64,000 bases of DNA from Alkalihalobacterium sp048323755 (GCF_048323755.1 NZ_JBLWFS010000004.1:124001-188000); one strand, 5' to 3'; numbered from the stretch's first letter, positions 43,634 to 52,213 are shown. Numbers and translations: made by a program. Notes: generated by a model not told the origin, from the sequence alone.

Positions 43634-43650
43634 TTGGTACCTAGTACTAG
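43634..43650 (+). promoter_or_regulatory. FapR-like operator upstream of fabI
   Basis: TTGGTACCTAGTACTAG agrees closely with the palindromic FapR box TTAGTACCTGATACTAA and lies near a TATACT -10 box (43621-43626). FapR represses fatty acid and phospholipid synthesis genes in Bacillus and is relieved by malonyl-CoA. fabI belongs to this regulon. Confidence 0.75.
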
Positions 43651-43719
43651 TAGTAAGTGTGTATTCTTGATGGAGTTATTATTAAATAGTTTCTAATATA
43701 GTAGGAGGGGATTGAAAGT

Positions 43720-44499
43720 ATGAATTTATCATTACAGGGTCGTACATATGTCATTATGGGGGTTGCGAACAAACGAAGCATCGCTTGGGGGATTTCTCAA
43801 TCGTTATCAAAAGCTGGAGCACGTTTAATTTTTACATACGCTGGAGAACGCTTAGAAAAAAACGTTCGTGATTTAGCGGAAACATTAGAACGCGATGATT
43901 ATTTAGTTCTTCCTTGTGATGTAACAAATGATGAGGAAATTGATAAAACGTTTGCTAGCATAAAAGAACAAGTAGGAGTCATCCATGGATTAGCTCATTG
44001 TATTGGATTTGCAAATAAAGAGGAGTTAGACGGCGAATATCTAAATACAACTCGGGATGGATTCTTACTTGCGCAAAATATTAGCTCTTATTCTCTAACA
44101 GCTGTTGCAAAAGCTGCACGTCCATTAATGACAGAAGGTGGAAGTATTGTAACTCTCACTTATTTAGGTGGAGAACGTGTCGTGAAGAACTATAATGTTA
44201 TGGGCGTGGCCAAAGCGTCATTGGATGCAAGTGTCAAATATTTAGCAAATGATTTAGGGAAAGATGGAATCCGCGTCAACTCCATTTCAGCAGGTCCAAT
44301 TCGTACACTAGCAGCAAAAGGGATTTCTGGTTTTAATGATGTTTTAAAAGAGATCGAAGAACGCGCCCCACTGCGCCGTACAACAACACAAGAAGAAGTG
44401 GGCGATACCGCACTTTTCTTAATGAGTGACTTGTCACGTGGAATTACAGGTGAGATGATCCACGTAGACTGCGGATATAATATCCTGGCGTTATCATAA
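43720..44499 (+). CDS. fabI: Enoyl-ACP reductase (NADH), FabI
   Basis: A 259-residue short-chain dehydrogenase-type enzyme that performs the last reduction step in fatty acid elongation. It has KRSIAWGISQSL near the N-terminal nucleotide site and the catalytic pair Tyr-x6-Lys in YNVMGVAK. PIRTLAAKGI follows. AGGAGGGG precedes the ATG. It is the target of triclosan-type inhibitors. A FapR-like operator and a -10 box lie upstream. Equivalent to B. subtilis yjbW. Confidence 0.96.
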   Translation: MNLSLQGRTYVIMGVANKRSIAWGISQSLSKAGARLIFTYAGERLEKNVRDLAETLERDDYLVLPCDVTNDEEIDKTFASIKEQVGVIHGLAHCIGFANKEELDGEYLNTTRDGFLLAQNISSYSLTAVAKAARPLMTEGGSIVTLTYLGGERVVKNYNVMGVAKASLDASVKYLANDLGKDGIRVNSISAGPIRTLAAKGISGFNDVLKEIEERAPLRRTTTQEEVGDTALFLMSDLSRGITGEMIHVDCGYNILALS

Positions 44500-44504
44500 A
44501 GGAA

Positions 44505-44541
44505 GGAGAGGAACTTAGTTTGGAGTTCCTCTTCTCATTTT
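44505..44541 (+). terminator. Terminator of fabI
   Basis: AGAGGAACT / AGTTCCTCT stem with an 8-nt loop and T-rich tail. Confidence 0.75.
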
Positions 44542-44572
44542 GTTTTCTGTAAGTTTGTTGTTATGCACTTTT

Positions 44573-44628
44573 TTAGAGGCTGACTCGTAAGGTTACATGA
44601 AGTGACCGGTTCGAGTCAGCCTTTTGTA
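44573..44628. repeat. Second hairpin downstream of fabI
   Basis: AGAGGCTGACTCG / CGAGTCAGCCTTTT, stem of 11-12 bp, 24-nt loop. It looks like a second terminator. Confidence 0.6.
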
Positions 44629-44650
44629 ATTTGACATATAGTGTTCGTTA

Positions 44651-44809
44651 GAGGGAAAAACTAGGAGAAAGCAGAAACGAAAAGCGCGGAATGGTGAGCG
44701 GAAGAGGAAAAAACTAGGAGAAAGCGTGAACAAAAAGCGCAGAATGGTGAGCGGAAGAGGAAAAACTAGGAGAATGTGTGAACAAAAAGCGTAGAATGAT
44801 GTGCAAATA
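44651..44809 (+). repeat. Tandem repeat, three 53-bp units
   Basis: Units begin GAGGGAAAAACTAGG at 44651, GAGGAAAAAACTAGG at 44704 and GAGGAAAAACTAGGA at 44757. Each ends near GGTGAGCGGAA, the third degenerate. It is an intergenic minisatellite with no open frame conserved over the units. The purine-rich plus strand is notable. Confidence 0.85.
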
Positions 44810-45060
44810 CAATTAGAAATAGCCTCTTCTTAGGGGGAGAAGCCATTTCTAATATTGGCTTAATATCCTCTGGATTAATTTTTCCCTTTGCTCCACATGT
44901 GATGGAAGTTAAGGGAAAGTGTGTATATATCTCCTAACGAGCTGAAAAGAAACCTTGGTCATCGCGTGAGTTACGAAGATTTTCATACAAAAACACAATG
45001 TGGCTAGGCACATATTTAGATCTAGAACATATTTTGTTAGCAGATTAACTACAAGGATGG
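44810..45060. other. Intergenic region with a hairpin and a possible gene fragment
   Basis: ATTAGAAAT..GC pairs with GC.ATTTCTAAT at about 44811-44854. Between about 44920 and 45000 a short open frame (NELKRNLGHRVSYEDFHTK) could be a remnant of a gene, but it matches nothing I know and has no start signal. Confidence 0.3.
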
Positions 45061-45066
45061 ATGAAA

Positions 45067-45420
45067 ATGATAAGTCCTTTTGAATTCATTTTGCTATTGC
45101 TAGCATCTTTTCGCTTAGCGCATTTAATTGTATTAGATGAAATAATGTCCCCTTTCAGAAAGCCATTTCACAAAATTACAACAGAAACCTTATCAGATGG
45201 AACGACAGCATCTTTTCTAGAAGTAAAAGGTAGCGGGATAAGAAAATTTATCGGTGAATTAATCGCTTGTTATTGGTGCACAGGGATTTGGACAGCTGCA
45301 CTACTATATTTAGGATTTTTCTTTTATCCGATTGTTTTTGTTCCAGTCGTTATCATCTTTGCGATCGCTGGGGCTGGTTCTGTTATTGAAGCAATAGTAC
45401 AAAAGGTGATTCATTCATAG
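45067..45420 (+). CDS. yjcA: DUF1360 sporulation protein, YjcA-like
   Basis: A 117-residue membrane protein with hydrophobic segments near residues 3-20 and 65-105. The family signature LLASFRLAHLIVLDEIMSPFR and ELIACYWCTGIWTA belongs to DUF1360. B. subtilis yjcA is a sporulation gene close to fabI and the cotVWXYZ genes, which are missing here. ATG 45067 is preferred (AAGGA 9 nt upstream); ATG 45061 is possible. Confidence 0.75.
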   Translation: MISPFEFILLLLASFRLAHLIVLDEIMSPFRKPFHKITTETLSDGTTASFLEVKGSGIRKFIGELIACYWCTGIWTAALLYLGFFFYPIVFVPVVIIFAIAGAGSVIEAIVQKVIHS

Positions 45421-45528
45421 TTATACTCCCGCTGAGCGTAACTACAATTAAAATTAGTATCAACAATCGATAGATACTGAGGTTATCGAAGAAAGCTTAA
45501 AACGTCAGAGTCCATGGAGGGAATGGAT

Positions 45529-46488
45529 GTGAGAAAGGAAGTATTAGTAACTGGTGGTGCAGGTTTTATAGGGGCTAACTTCATACAATACCTTCTTGAC
45601 CATACATCCTACCACATAATGAATATTGACTCTCTCACACATTCAGCCAATCCAGAAGCCCTTATTGAATTTTCAAGATCACCATTTTATCGTTTTTTTC
45701 AAGTAGACCTTCGTAATCAAGATCAATTAAATGAAATTTTTGATCGTCAATATGACGCAATCATTCACTTTGCAGCCCTAACAGATGTAAACGAAAAAAA
45801 GCATTCGTCTATCGATTTTTATGATGTGAATGTTATGGGAACGTTGAACTTATTAGAGAAGGTAAGGCAGGGTTATGCTCGGAAGTTCGTCTATGTTTCA
45901 ACGGGGAAAGTTTACGGTGGTTTAGAAGATATAGAACGGCCTAGTAAAGAAGATGCTGTTATCCAACCTAATAATAGATACGTAGAAAGCAAAGTGAGCG
46001 GTGAAATGATTGTACGTTCATTTATAAATGCTTTCCAGGTACCCGCGATTATCACACGTTGCAGTAATAATTATGGACCATACCAACAAAAAGAAAAATT
46101 AATCCCTACAGCTATTTTAAATGCACTAGATGATAAACCCATTCCTGTTTATGGTGATGGTCAACACGTTCGAGATTGGGTATTTGTAAAGGATCATTGC
46201 AGAGCCATTCATACAGTTCTAGAGCATGGAAAATTTGGGGAAGTCTACAACATCAGCGGCGGACGGGAGCGTTCTACTTTGAATGTCGTAAAGCTAATTC
46301 TCGATTATATGAATAAAAGTCATCATTTGATACGACACGTGGCGGATCGTGAAGAAGGTGGTAGGCGTTATGCCTTGAATTGGGAGAAGGTAAACTTTAC
46401 ATTAGGCTGGAAACCAGAAACATCTTTTTATAATGGTTTAATCGAGACCATCGAGTGGTACACATCAAAACAACTACAGCAAACTTAA
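45529..46488 (+). CDS. RmlB-like NAD-dependent sugar-nucleotide protein lacking the dehydratase residues
   Basis: A 319-residue extended short-chain dehydrogenase. The NAD motif is TGGAGFIG and the catalytic YxxxK is YVESK (151-155). Overall it resembles dTDP-glucose 4,6-dehydratase (NIDSLTHSANPEAL, CSNNYGPYQ, YGDGQHVRDWVFV). However, the RmlB motif STDEVYG reads STGKVYG (124-130), so both the acid and the base for dehydration are missing. It may be an epimerase, reductase or binding protein for a spore sugar. GTG 45529 is 7 nt after GGAGGG. It lies in front of cotS. Confidence 0.8.
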   Translation: MRKEVLVTGGAGFIGANFIQYLLDHTSYHIMNIDSLTHSANPEALIEFSRSPFYRFFQVDLRNQDQLNEIFDRQYDAIIHFAALTDVNEKKHSSIDFYDVNVMGTLNLLEKVRQGYARKFVYVSTGKVYGGLEDIERPSKEDAVIQPNNRYVESKVSGEMIVRSFINAFQVPAIITRCSNNYGPYQQKEKLIPTAILNALDDKPIPVYGDGQHVRDWVFVKDHCRAIHTVLEHGKFGEVYNISGGRERSTLNVVKLILDYMNKSHHLIRHVADREEGGRRYALNWEKVNFTLGWKPETSFYNGLIETIEWYTSKQLQQT

Positions 46489-46536
46489 TGATATTACAAG
46501 TAGACAGATACCTATTATTAGAGATAGAAAAGTGAA

Positions 46537-46577
46537 AGAGCTCAAGGTAATTTATAGTTACCACCTGAGTTTTTTCG
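46537..46577 (+). terminator. Terminator after the RmlB-like gene
   Basis: CTCAAGGTAA pairs with TTACCACCTGAG (small bulge) followed by TTTTTT. Confidence 0.7.
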
Positions 46578-46667
46578 CTTTTTTTGTTTTTGTAGGTAAT
46601 TGTCCATTTCTAAAATCTCGCTTAGGAATACATTAATTATTATATTAGACTATTAGGAGGTAAATAA

Positions 46668-47780
46668 ATGGGAAATGAACAGCTAATTACCCCCTGGGAT
46701 TTAGAAGAAGCTGAACGACAAGATACATTCTATGTACCAGAATATATTGTTAATATGGCGTATGAAGTCATTAAGCACTACGATATGAAGGTCAGCCACA
46801 TGGAAGTTATTACAACAAAGGCAGATAAAGGTGGGCTTATCTGGAAAATAGATACCGATAAAGGCCCGAGAAGTTTAAAAATATTACATCGTAGACCAAC
46901 GAGAAGTTTATTTAGTCTCGGTGCTCAAGAATATTTAGTAAAAGAAAAAAAGGCCAGAGTACCGCAAATCATACCGACAAAGGACGATAAACTTTACGTT
47001 GAAATGGGTGGGAAGTTTTGGTTTGTTGCAGAGTGGATTGAGTCACTGTTCCAAGTAAGCAAAGACTTAGAAGGTGCTAAAGAACTTTGTTATGCCATTG
47101 GAGAGTTTCATAAATTATCAAAAGGGTATACACCCCCGCATGGAGCGGAAAATGCCTCAAGACTTTATCGTTGGCCAAAGACCTATAACAAAATTGTTAA
47201 AAAAATGACTTGGTTAAGAGATATAGCAACGGTTTATGATGAAATGCCAGCAAGCGCAACAGTACTATCTGTTATTGATATGTTTGAAGATCAAGCCGTT
47301 AAAGCTTTTGAAAGGTTGGAGAATTCAGCCTATTACGATTTAGTCAAAAAAGGAAATAAAGAATGGGGACTTGTTCACCAAGATTACGGATGGTCTAACG
47401 GTCAAAAAGGTGAAGGTGGTATGTGGATCATTGACCTTGACGGTGTGGCGTATGACTTACCGATTCGTGATTTACAAAAATTAATAACAGGAACGATGGA
47501 TGATCTAGGTGGTTGGGATGCACATTGGGTTAAGGAGATGATTTCCGCCTATCATGCAGCGAATCCAATAGCTGACCAACTTTATGAAATTCTAATGATT
47601 GATCTGTCACTACCAAATCTGTTTTATAAAAATGTAAAAGAAATGGTCTATGAACCAACTGTATTTATGGATGAGGAACTTAAGAATTTAGTGCAAAGAA
47701 TTGTAGATATTGATAAAACAAAATGGACTGTCTTAGATGAATTAGCAGATAACAGCTGGCTTGGGGGAAAAAGTAAGTGA
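46668..47780 (+). CDS. cotS: CotS-family spore coat protein (kinase-like fold)
   Basis: A 370-residue protein with an aminoglycoside-kinase-like fold. The loop HQDYGWSNG and the metal motif IIDLDG match the catalytic HxD and DxD positions of that fold. The N-terminal lobe has the Lys in RSLKILHR. CotS, CotI and YutH of B. subtilis belong here and are assembled in the inner coat. Whether they phosphorylate a substrate is uncertain. TTAGGAGG precedes the ATG. Its TGA overlaps the GTG of the next gene, so they are translated together. Confidence 0.9.
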   Translation: MGNEQLITPWDLEEAERQDTFYVPEYIVNMAYEVIKHYDMKVSHMEVITTKADKGGLIWKIDTDKGPRSLKILHRRPTRSLFSLGAQEYLVKEKKARVPQIIPTKDDKLYVEMGGKFWFVAEWIESLFQVSKDLEGAKELCYAIGEFHKLSKGYTPPHGAENASRLYRWPKTYNKIVKKMTWLRDIATVYDEMPASATVLSVIDMFEDQAVKAFERLENSAYYDLVKKGNKEWGLVHQDYGWSNGQKGEGGMWIIDLDGVAYDLPIRDLQKLITGTMDDLGGWDAHWVKEMISAYHAANPIADQLYEILMIDLSLPNLFYKNVKEMVYEPTVFMDEELKNLVQRIVDIDKTKWTVLDELADNSWLGGKSK

Positions 47781-49660
47781 GAGTTTTAATCATATGTACT
47801 GAAAAATTACCAGTTCCTCCTGTCCGTGGCGGGGCAATTCAAACGTATATCGCTGGTGCAGTTCCTTTTTTGAGTAAAAAACATAAAATTACAATTCTCG
47901 GAACAAAAGATGAGTTATTACCTGATAAAGAGACGATAGAGGGTATAGATTATGTTCGAGTACCAGGTGGACTCCTAGAAACCTATAGGCAAGGCGTTGT
48001 TGACTATTTAAAGACTAACTCCAAGTTTGACTTAATCCACATTTTTAATCGGCCGCGTCTTGTTGCCTCAGTCCGTGAATGTGTACCGAATGCACGCATA
48101 ATATTAAGCATGCACAATGATATGTTTAAACCACAAAAGATTGACCCTGAAGAAGGAGCACTTGCTATAACAGAAGTCGATAAGATCATCACAATAAGTA
48201 ATTATATTGGGCAAGAGATTACTAGAATATTTCCTCACGCTGAGTCGAAATTAAAAACAATATATTCTGGGGTCGACTTAGAGCAATTTGTCCCTATATA
48301 CTCAACAAATGCTAAAAAGATTAGAAAGAAAATACGAAACCAATACAAGTTAAAAGATAAAAAAGTCATTTTATTCGCAGGCAGATTATCGGCTAACAAA
48401 GGTGCTGATGTACTGATTAAAGCAATGAATACCCTGGCAAAAAAACACTCCAATATTGCACTTGTTCTCATGGGAAGCAAGTGGTTTAGCGATAATAGAA
48501 TCACAGACTATATTGCGTTTGTCCGTACGTTAGCAGAGCGCTCTCCTGTTCCTGTTATTACAACAGGATTTGTAACACCCGATAAAATTCATGAATGGTT
48601 TGCAGCAGCAGACATCTTCGTCTGTCCTTCGCAGTGGCAAGAACCACTAGCGAGAGTTCACTATGAAGCGATGGCCGCAGGATTACCGATAGTAACAACA
48701 GCAAGAGGAGGCAACCCAGAAGTCATTGAGGTGAATAAAAACGGGCTTATAGTTGAAAAACCACGTGATCCAGAACAATTTGCTGACCATTTATCAGATC
48801 TACTGTCTCATCCAGAAAAGTGTAAAGAAATGGGGAAATACGGACGTAAGCTAGCAGAAGAAAAATACAGCTGGAACCGTGTCGTGACAGACATCCTCGA
48901 GGTTTGGAGTGAGGTTGAGACAGGGGGTTCTGTCAATGGAACATTGAATCTGGAAGAAAAACCAATAATGGATGAAGTTCATCAAGAAAAAGCTGAAGTA
49001 GACGTCAGATCCAATTTAGATAGGAAACGTCTTGTTGTTCGTATCACAAAAGGAAAGGGAAAAGGAAAAATAATAGAGATAGAAAAAGAAGAGATACAGG
49101 GAAACGTTAAAAAAGACGAACTAAGAGGGGCTCTATTGGATGGAAAGACTAATAAAGTGGCAGAACTTCAAGGAGCTGGAGGAGAGAAAGAAAAAGAGCC
49201 GGTGGAAAAATTACAAATAGCAGAACTGGTTAAAGCCAATGTGGCTGTGGAACCGGTAGTTGATGAAATAGATGAGATTGTCAAAACCAAGGATACTGAA
49301 GGTTCTGAAAAGCAAGAGGGTGTGGCAGTACTTCAAGAAACAGAAATAACAGAAGAGATAGAAGGGGTTGCAGAAGCTTCAGAAGTTTGGGGTGTAGAAG
49401 GTAAAGAAGAAGTAGTTGAAACCGAAGGAGCAGAAGCAGAAACAGAAACAGGAGAGGTCGTTAACATTCAAGAAGTTGAAGTCACTGAAAAAGATATGGC
49501 TGGAGAAAAGCTGGGAGCTAGAGTAAACGAACTGATCTCCGAATTAGAAAGAATAAAAGAAATTAATCAACTAATTGATGAGAATGGAGATAAACGGGAT
49601 AAAGAGATTTCTGGTTATCATCAAAATCCACCACCTCCACCGTGGATAATAGTAAGGTGA
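47777..49660 (+). CDS. cotSA: CotSA-like GT4 glycosyltransferase with a long acidic tail
   Basis: A 627-residue protein. Residues 1-380 are a GT4 glycosyltransferase (RGGAIQTYIAGAVPFLSKKH at the start, FAGRLSANKGADVL, and the E-x7-E motif in EPLARVHYEAMAAG), as in CotSA of B. subtilis (about 377 residues). Residues 385-600 are a low-complexity, Glu/Val/Lys-rich tail, and the end is PPPPPWIIVR. The tail may bind the coat, cations or partner proteins. GTG start overlaps the cotS stop. A hairpin downstream ends the operon. Confidence 0.88.
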   Translation: MRVLIICTEKLPVPPVRGGAIQTYIAGAVPFLSKKHKITILGTKDELLPDKETIEGIDYVRVPGGLLETYRQGVVDYLKTNSKFDLIHIFNRPRLVASVRECVPNARIILSMHNDMFKPQKIDPEEGALAITEVDKIITISNYIGQEITRIFPHAESKLKTIYSGVDLEQFVPIYSTNAKKIRKKIRNQYKLKDKKVILFAGRLSANKGADVLIKAMNTLAKKHSNIALVLMGSKWFSDNRITDYIAFVRTLAERSPVPVITTGFVTPDKIHEWFAAADIFVCPSQWQEPLARVHYEAMAAGLPIVTTARGGNPEVIEVNKNGLIVEKPRDPEQFADHLSDLLSHPEKCKEMGKYGRKLAEEKYSWNRVVTDILEVWSEVETGGSVNGTLNLEEKPIMDEVHQEKAEVDVRSNLDRKRLVVRITKGKGKGKIIEIEKEEIQGNVKKDELRGALLDGKTNKVAELQGAGGEKEKEPVEKLQIAELVKANVAVEPVVDEIDEIVKTKDTEGSEKQEGVAVLQETEITEEIEGVAEASEVWGVEGKEEVVETEGAEAETETGEVVNIQEVEVTEKDMAGEKLGARVNELISELERIKEINQLIDENGDKRDKEISGYHQNPPPPPWIIVR

Positions 49661-49682
49661 GTTAATAAGATACTGAGTAACT

Positions 49683-49728
49683 AAAGAGGTTGGCTTTGAT
49701 CATCATCATAGTCAATCTCTTAATTTAT
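49683..49728. terminator. Terminator between convergent cotSA and the next gene
   Basis: AAGAGGTTGGCT / AGTCAATCTCTT with a 14-nt loop; T-rich on both strands. Confidence 0.6.
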
Positions 49729-50092
49729 CTAATGAATTTGCATCTTCTATTAAAAAATCCAAGATAATATTGAGATTAATGGTTAAATTTAATATTTCTT
49801 CTAGCTTCTTGACCAATTGTAAACTTTCTTCGCTGGCAAGGTTGTCTTGATTAATACTAAAGCATACAGCATTTATCGCATTTGCCAGTGCATTTTCAAT
49901 ATTCGCAACTGAGTCGATTAATTCAACTAGACTATCATTAGATACTTGAGGAGATGCTGGTTGATGAGGGAAATCTGGCTGATGAGGTGATTTCTGAAAA
50001 GGTACGAAACGTTTATTGGCAGGTTTCTTATATGTCCTTTTTTTCTTTGTATGGAAATTCGATACAAAACATGTAGTGCTGTATAGACTCAC
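49712..50092 (-). CDS. Unrecognised spore-surface candidate with a helical module
   Basis: A 126-residue protein. The N-terminal 50 residues are basic and Pro/His-rich (KKKRTYKKPANKR, then HQPDFPHQPASPQ). Residues 58-126 are helical (VANIENALANAINAVCF, ESLQLVKKLEEILNL). This second part resembles the repeat in the divergent gene at 50279. There is no signal peptide. GTG 50092 follows AAAGGAG. The location among cotS, cotSA and ytc-type genes suggests a coat or spore-surface role, perhaps like B. subtilis ytxO by position only. Confidence 0.6.
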   Translation of the reverse strand: MSLYSTTCFVSNFHTKKKRTYKKPANKRFVPFQKSPHQPDFPHQPASPQVSNDSLVELIDSVANIENALANAINAVCFSINQDNLASEESLQLVKKLEEILNLTINLNIILDFLIEDANSLDKLRD

Positions 50093-50248
50093 GGCTAACC
50101 ACTCCTTTGACCAATATAATATACAGTATTACAAAAGGATTTGAGAAGTATAGGTAATTGTTGAAGGCTAATATGGATTTTCTACTAAGCTAAGTAATCA
50201 CTTACAAAATTAGTAGTTCATCTATATTAATTAAAGATATCCGTTTAT

Positions 50249-50276
50249 ACCCTTTCTACTAGACGAGCATACAATA
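50249..50276 (+). promoter_or_regulatory. Sigma-K-like promoter
   Basis: TACC around 50248-50251 (AC at -35) and CATACAATA (50268-50276) match the sigma-K pattern AC - 17 nt - CATAnnnTA. The start of transcription would be near 50283. It drives the coat-like gene downstream in the mother cell. Confidence 0.65.
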
Positions 50277-50278
50277 CT

Positions 50279-52174
50279 ATGATTTATAGTTTGAAGGAGG
50301 TATGTTCATTTTGGATCAAAAAGAAATTACAAAGATTAAAAGAAGAAAGGCAAAGAAAGCATAAAGCAGCTAATCAAGTTCGTGCCGTAGACATTAGCCC
50401 CCAACAAGCTACACCGCTTGAATTAGCAAATGCTATTGTTTCTCCATCAACTTTAACCTGTTTAACAGATGCTACTTTAGATGCTGTTAGCCCGCTGCAA
50501 GCTGAGGTTTTTACTTTCCCCCTCCAAGGGTTTCCGACTAATGGGGATGCTTTTGCTGTATTAAGCAGTGGAATAGCGGCTGAAGCTAGTGAAAGTGAAA
50601 ATTTCTGTAGCACCTGTTTTGACGAGGAATTCGGTCCTGAAGAATTTGATACTGTTTCATTAAATTTAACGTTTAATCTTCCACAAAACCCAGGGAATTT
50701 AACTTTTAATTGGAAATTCGCTACTGGAGAATCTCCACCAACTTTTTTCAATGACTACTTTGATGTCCTCGTTAATGGTACTTCAATTAATAACTTTCCA
50801 ATTACGGTGAATAACGCAGTTTTGGCTCCGCCTACCCCAGATGATGTTTGTTATAGCAGTATTACACCAACTATTCAAACTGCTAATTTTGACCTGTCTT
50901 CTTTCGCAGGCCAATCGATTACAGTCACTTTTCGAGTTTCTGATGTTGGAGACTGTGTCGTTGATAGTGCTGCCTTTATTGATAATGTTAGGATTGAAGG
51001 GTGTGAAGCGGGAATAGCTGTTGATGAAGCAGTGGCCGACATGGAACAGGCATTATCTGAGGCGTTAAATGCTTGTACAAAACCACCTGCTTTCAATATT
51101 GAAGAATGTTTGTTGGCAATAACTAATAAAGAAATCGTTTTACAGTCTTTTATTGAAACTTCTAGAGATATAGCCATTCCTCCAGCTTTCATCTTAGCCG
51201 CTTCTGAAGTTGAACGAGCGTTAGCAGCTTCTTTAAGAGCTTGTATAGCAGAAGGAGGAGATATAGAAAGATGCATCACGTTAATTACAAAAAAAGAAAC
51301 TGTTTTACAATTTCTGATGGAAACATTGCGAGACCCATCAATTTCTCCAGCTGTTAGGGCATCGGTCGTCTCCATGGAAGAATCATTAGCAGTTGCATTA
51401 AGGGCTTGTGTCAATGCTGGCGGCGATATAGAAAGATGCATAAGATTGGTTACAAAAAAGGAAATTGTTTTACAATCCTTATTAAGAACAGCCAGAACGT
51501 GTATAGAAAGGACAACAACCTTCACTAACACAACTCCTATATTCATTCCTGAAACAGGTACAGGGGGACCAGCGGCACCGTACCCTTCACCAATTGTCGT
51601 TTCTGGTCTAGCAGGACCAATAATAAGAGTGACCGTCACGTTTAACAATCTATCGCATACCTTCCCAGCTGATATCGCAGCTATGTTGGTTGGACCAAGA
51701 GGTCAGGATACGATCTTAATGGCAACTGCAGGAGGTGGAGAGGAGATTGAGGATGTTACGCTAACATTTGATGATGCTGCAGAGGAACTAGTACCTGCTC
51801 CTATCGTTTCAGGAACGTACCAACCGACGAACAATGGAGTATTTTCTCCTTTCCCTCCTCCTGCACCAAATCCATCTTCTAATGCTTCATTAAGCGTTTA
51901 TAATGGAACAAATCCAAATGGAACTTGGGAACTCTTTATTAACGATCAATTCTTTGGTGATACTGGAGTTATGGCGGGTGGCTGGGAATTGCATATTACG
52001 ACTTGTGAACCAGTTGGTACAAATGAATTCAATCAAGCACAGTCAAATCGTAACGAGGAAAGAGTCAGGCAAGTGCTGCAAGAATTCCATGCTTCTTACC
52101 CAACAAAAGAAGATCAAAAAGGCAGGAAAGAAAAACTGAAGAGGCTTGAGGAAAGATTAGGGGATACGATTTGA
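50279..52174 (+). CDS. Large unrecognised coat-like protein: beta-sandwich, helical repeats, P-domain-like end
   Basis: A 631-codon frame. Order: basic helix (about 12-33), a beta-sandwich like choice-of-anchor domains (about 50-240), three helical repeats of about 57 residues (247-406; core A-x2-RAC...GGDIERCI..ITKKE..LQ), and a P/Homo-B-like beta domain (about 410-570; ...NPNGTWELFIND, GGWELHIT), ending in a charged coiled coil. No signal peptide, so it is probably delivered from the mother cell. Good Shine-Dalgarno AAGGAGG (50294) serves ATG 50302 or TTG 50311, which are one frame off; see findings. Interpretation: spore surface or coat protein, novel to me. Confidence 0.7.
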   Translation: MIYSLKEVCSFWIKKKLQRLKEERQRKHKAANQVRAVDISPQQATPLELANAIVSPSTLTCLTDATLDAVSPLQAEVFTFPLQGFPTNGDAFAVLSSGIAAEASESENFCSTCFDEEFGPEEFDTVSLNLTFNLPQNPGNLTFNWKFATGESPPTFFNDYFDVLVNGTSINNFPITVNNAVLAPPTPDDVCYSSITPTIQTANFDLSSFAGQSITVTFRVSDVGDCVVDSAAFIDNVRIEGCEAGIAVDEAVADMEQALSEALNACTKPPAFNIEECLLAITNKEIVLQSFIETSRDIAIPPAFILAASEVERALAASLRACIAEGGDIERCITLITKKETVLQFLMETLRDPSISPAVRASVVSMEESLAVALRACVNAGGDIERCIRLVTKKEIVLQSLLRTARTCIERTTTFTNTTPIFIPETGTGGPAAPYPSPIVVSGLAGPIIRVTVTFNNLSHTFPADIAAMLVGPRGQDTILMATAGGGEEIEDVTLTFDDAAEELVPAPIVSGTYQPTNNGVFSPFPPPAPNPSSNASLSVYNGTNPNGTWELFINDQFFGDTGVMAGGWELHITTCEPVGTNEFNQAQSNRNEERVRQVLQEFHASYPTKEDQKGRKEKLKRLEERLGDTI

Positions 52175-52213
52175 CGGAGTGTAACAATTAAGGTGGCTAA
52201 TAAATATAAAGCA

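Noticed and set aside
44651..44809. CRISPR array
   Set aside because: Units are direct 53-bp repeats without unique spacers, and no cas gene is near.
50875..51648. Minus-strand open frame of 257 codons
   Set aside because: It is a shadow of the large coat-like gene: no ribosome binding site, and the sense strand has clear domain structure.
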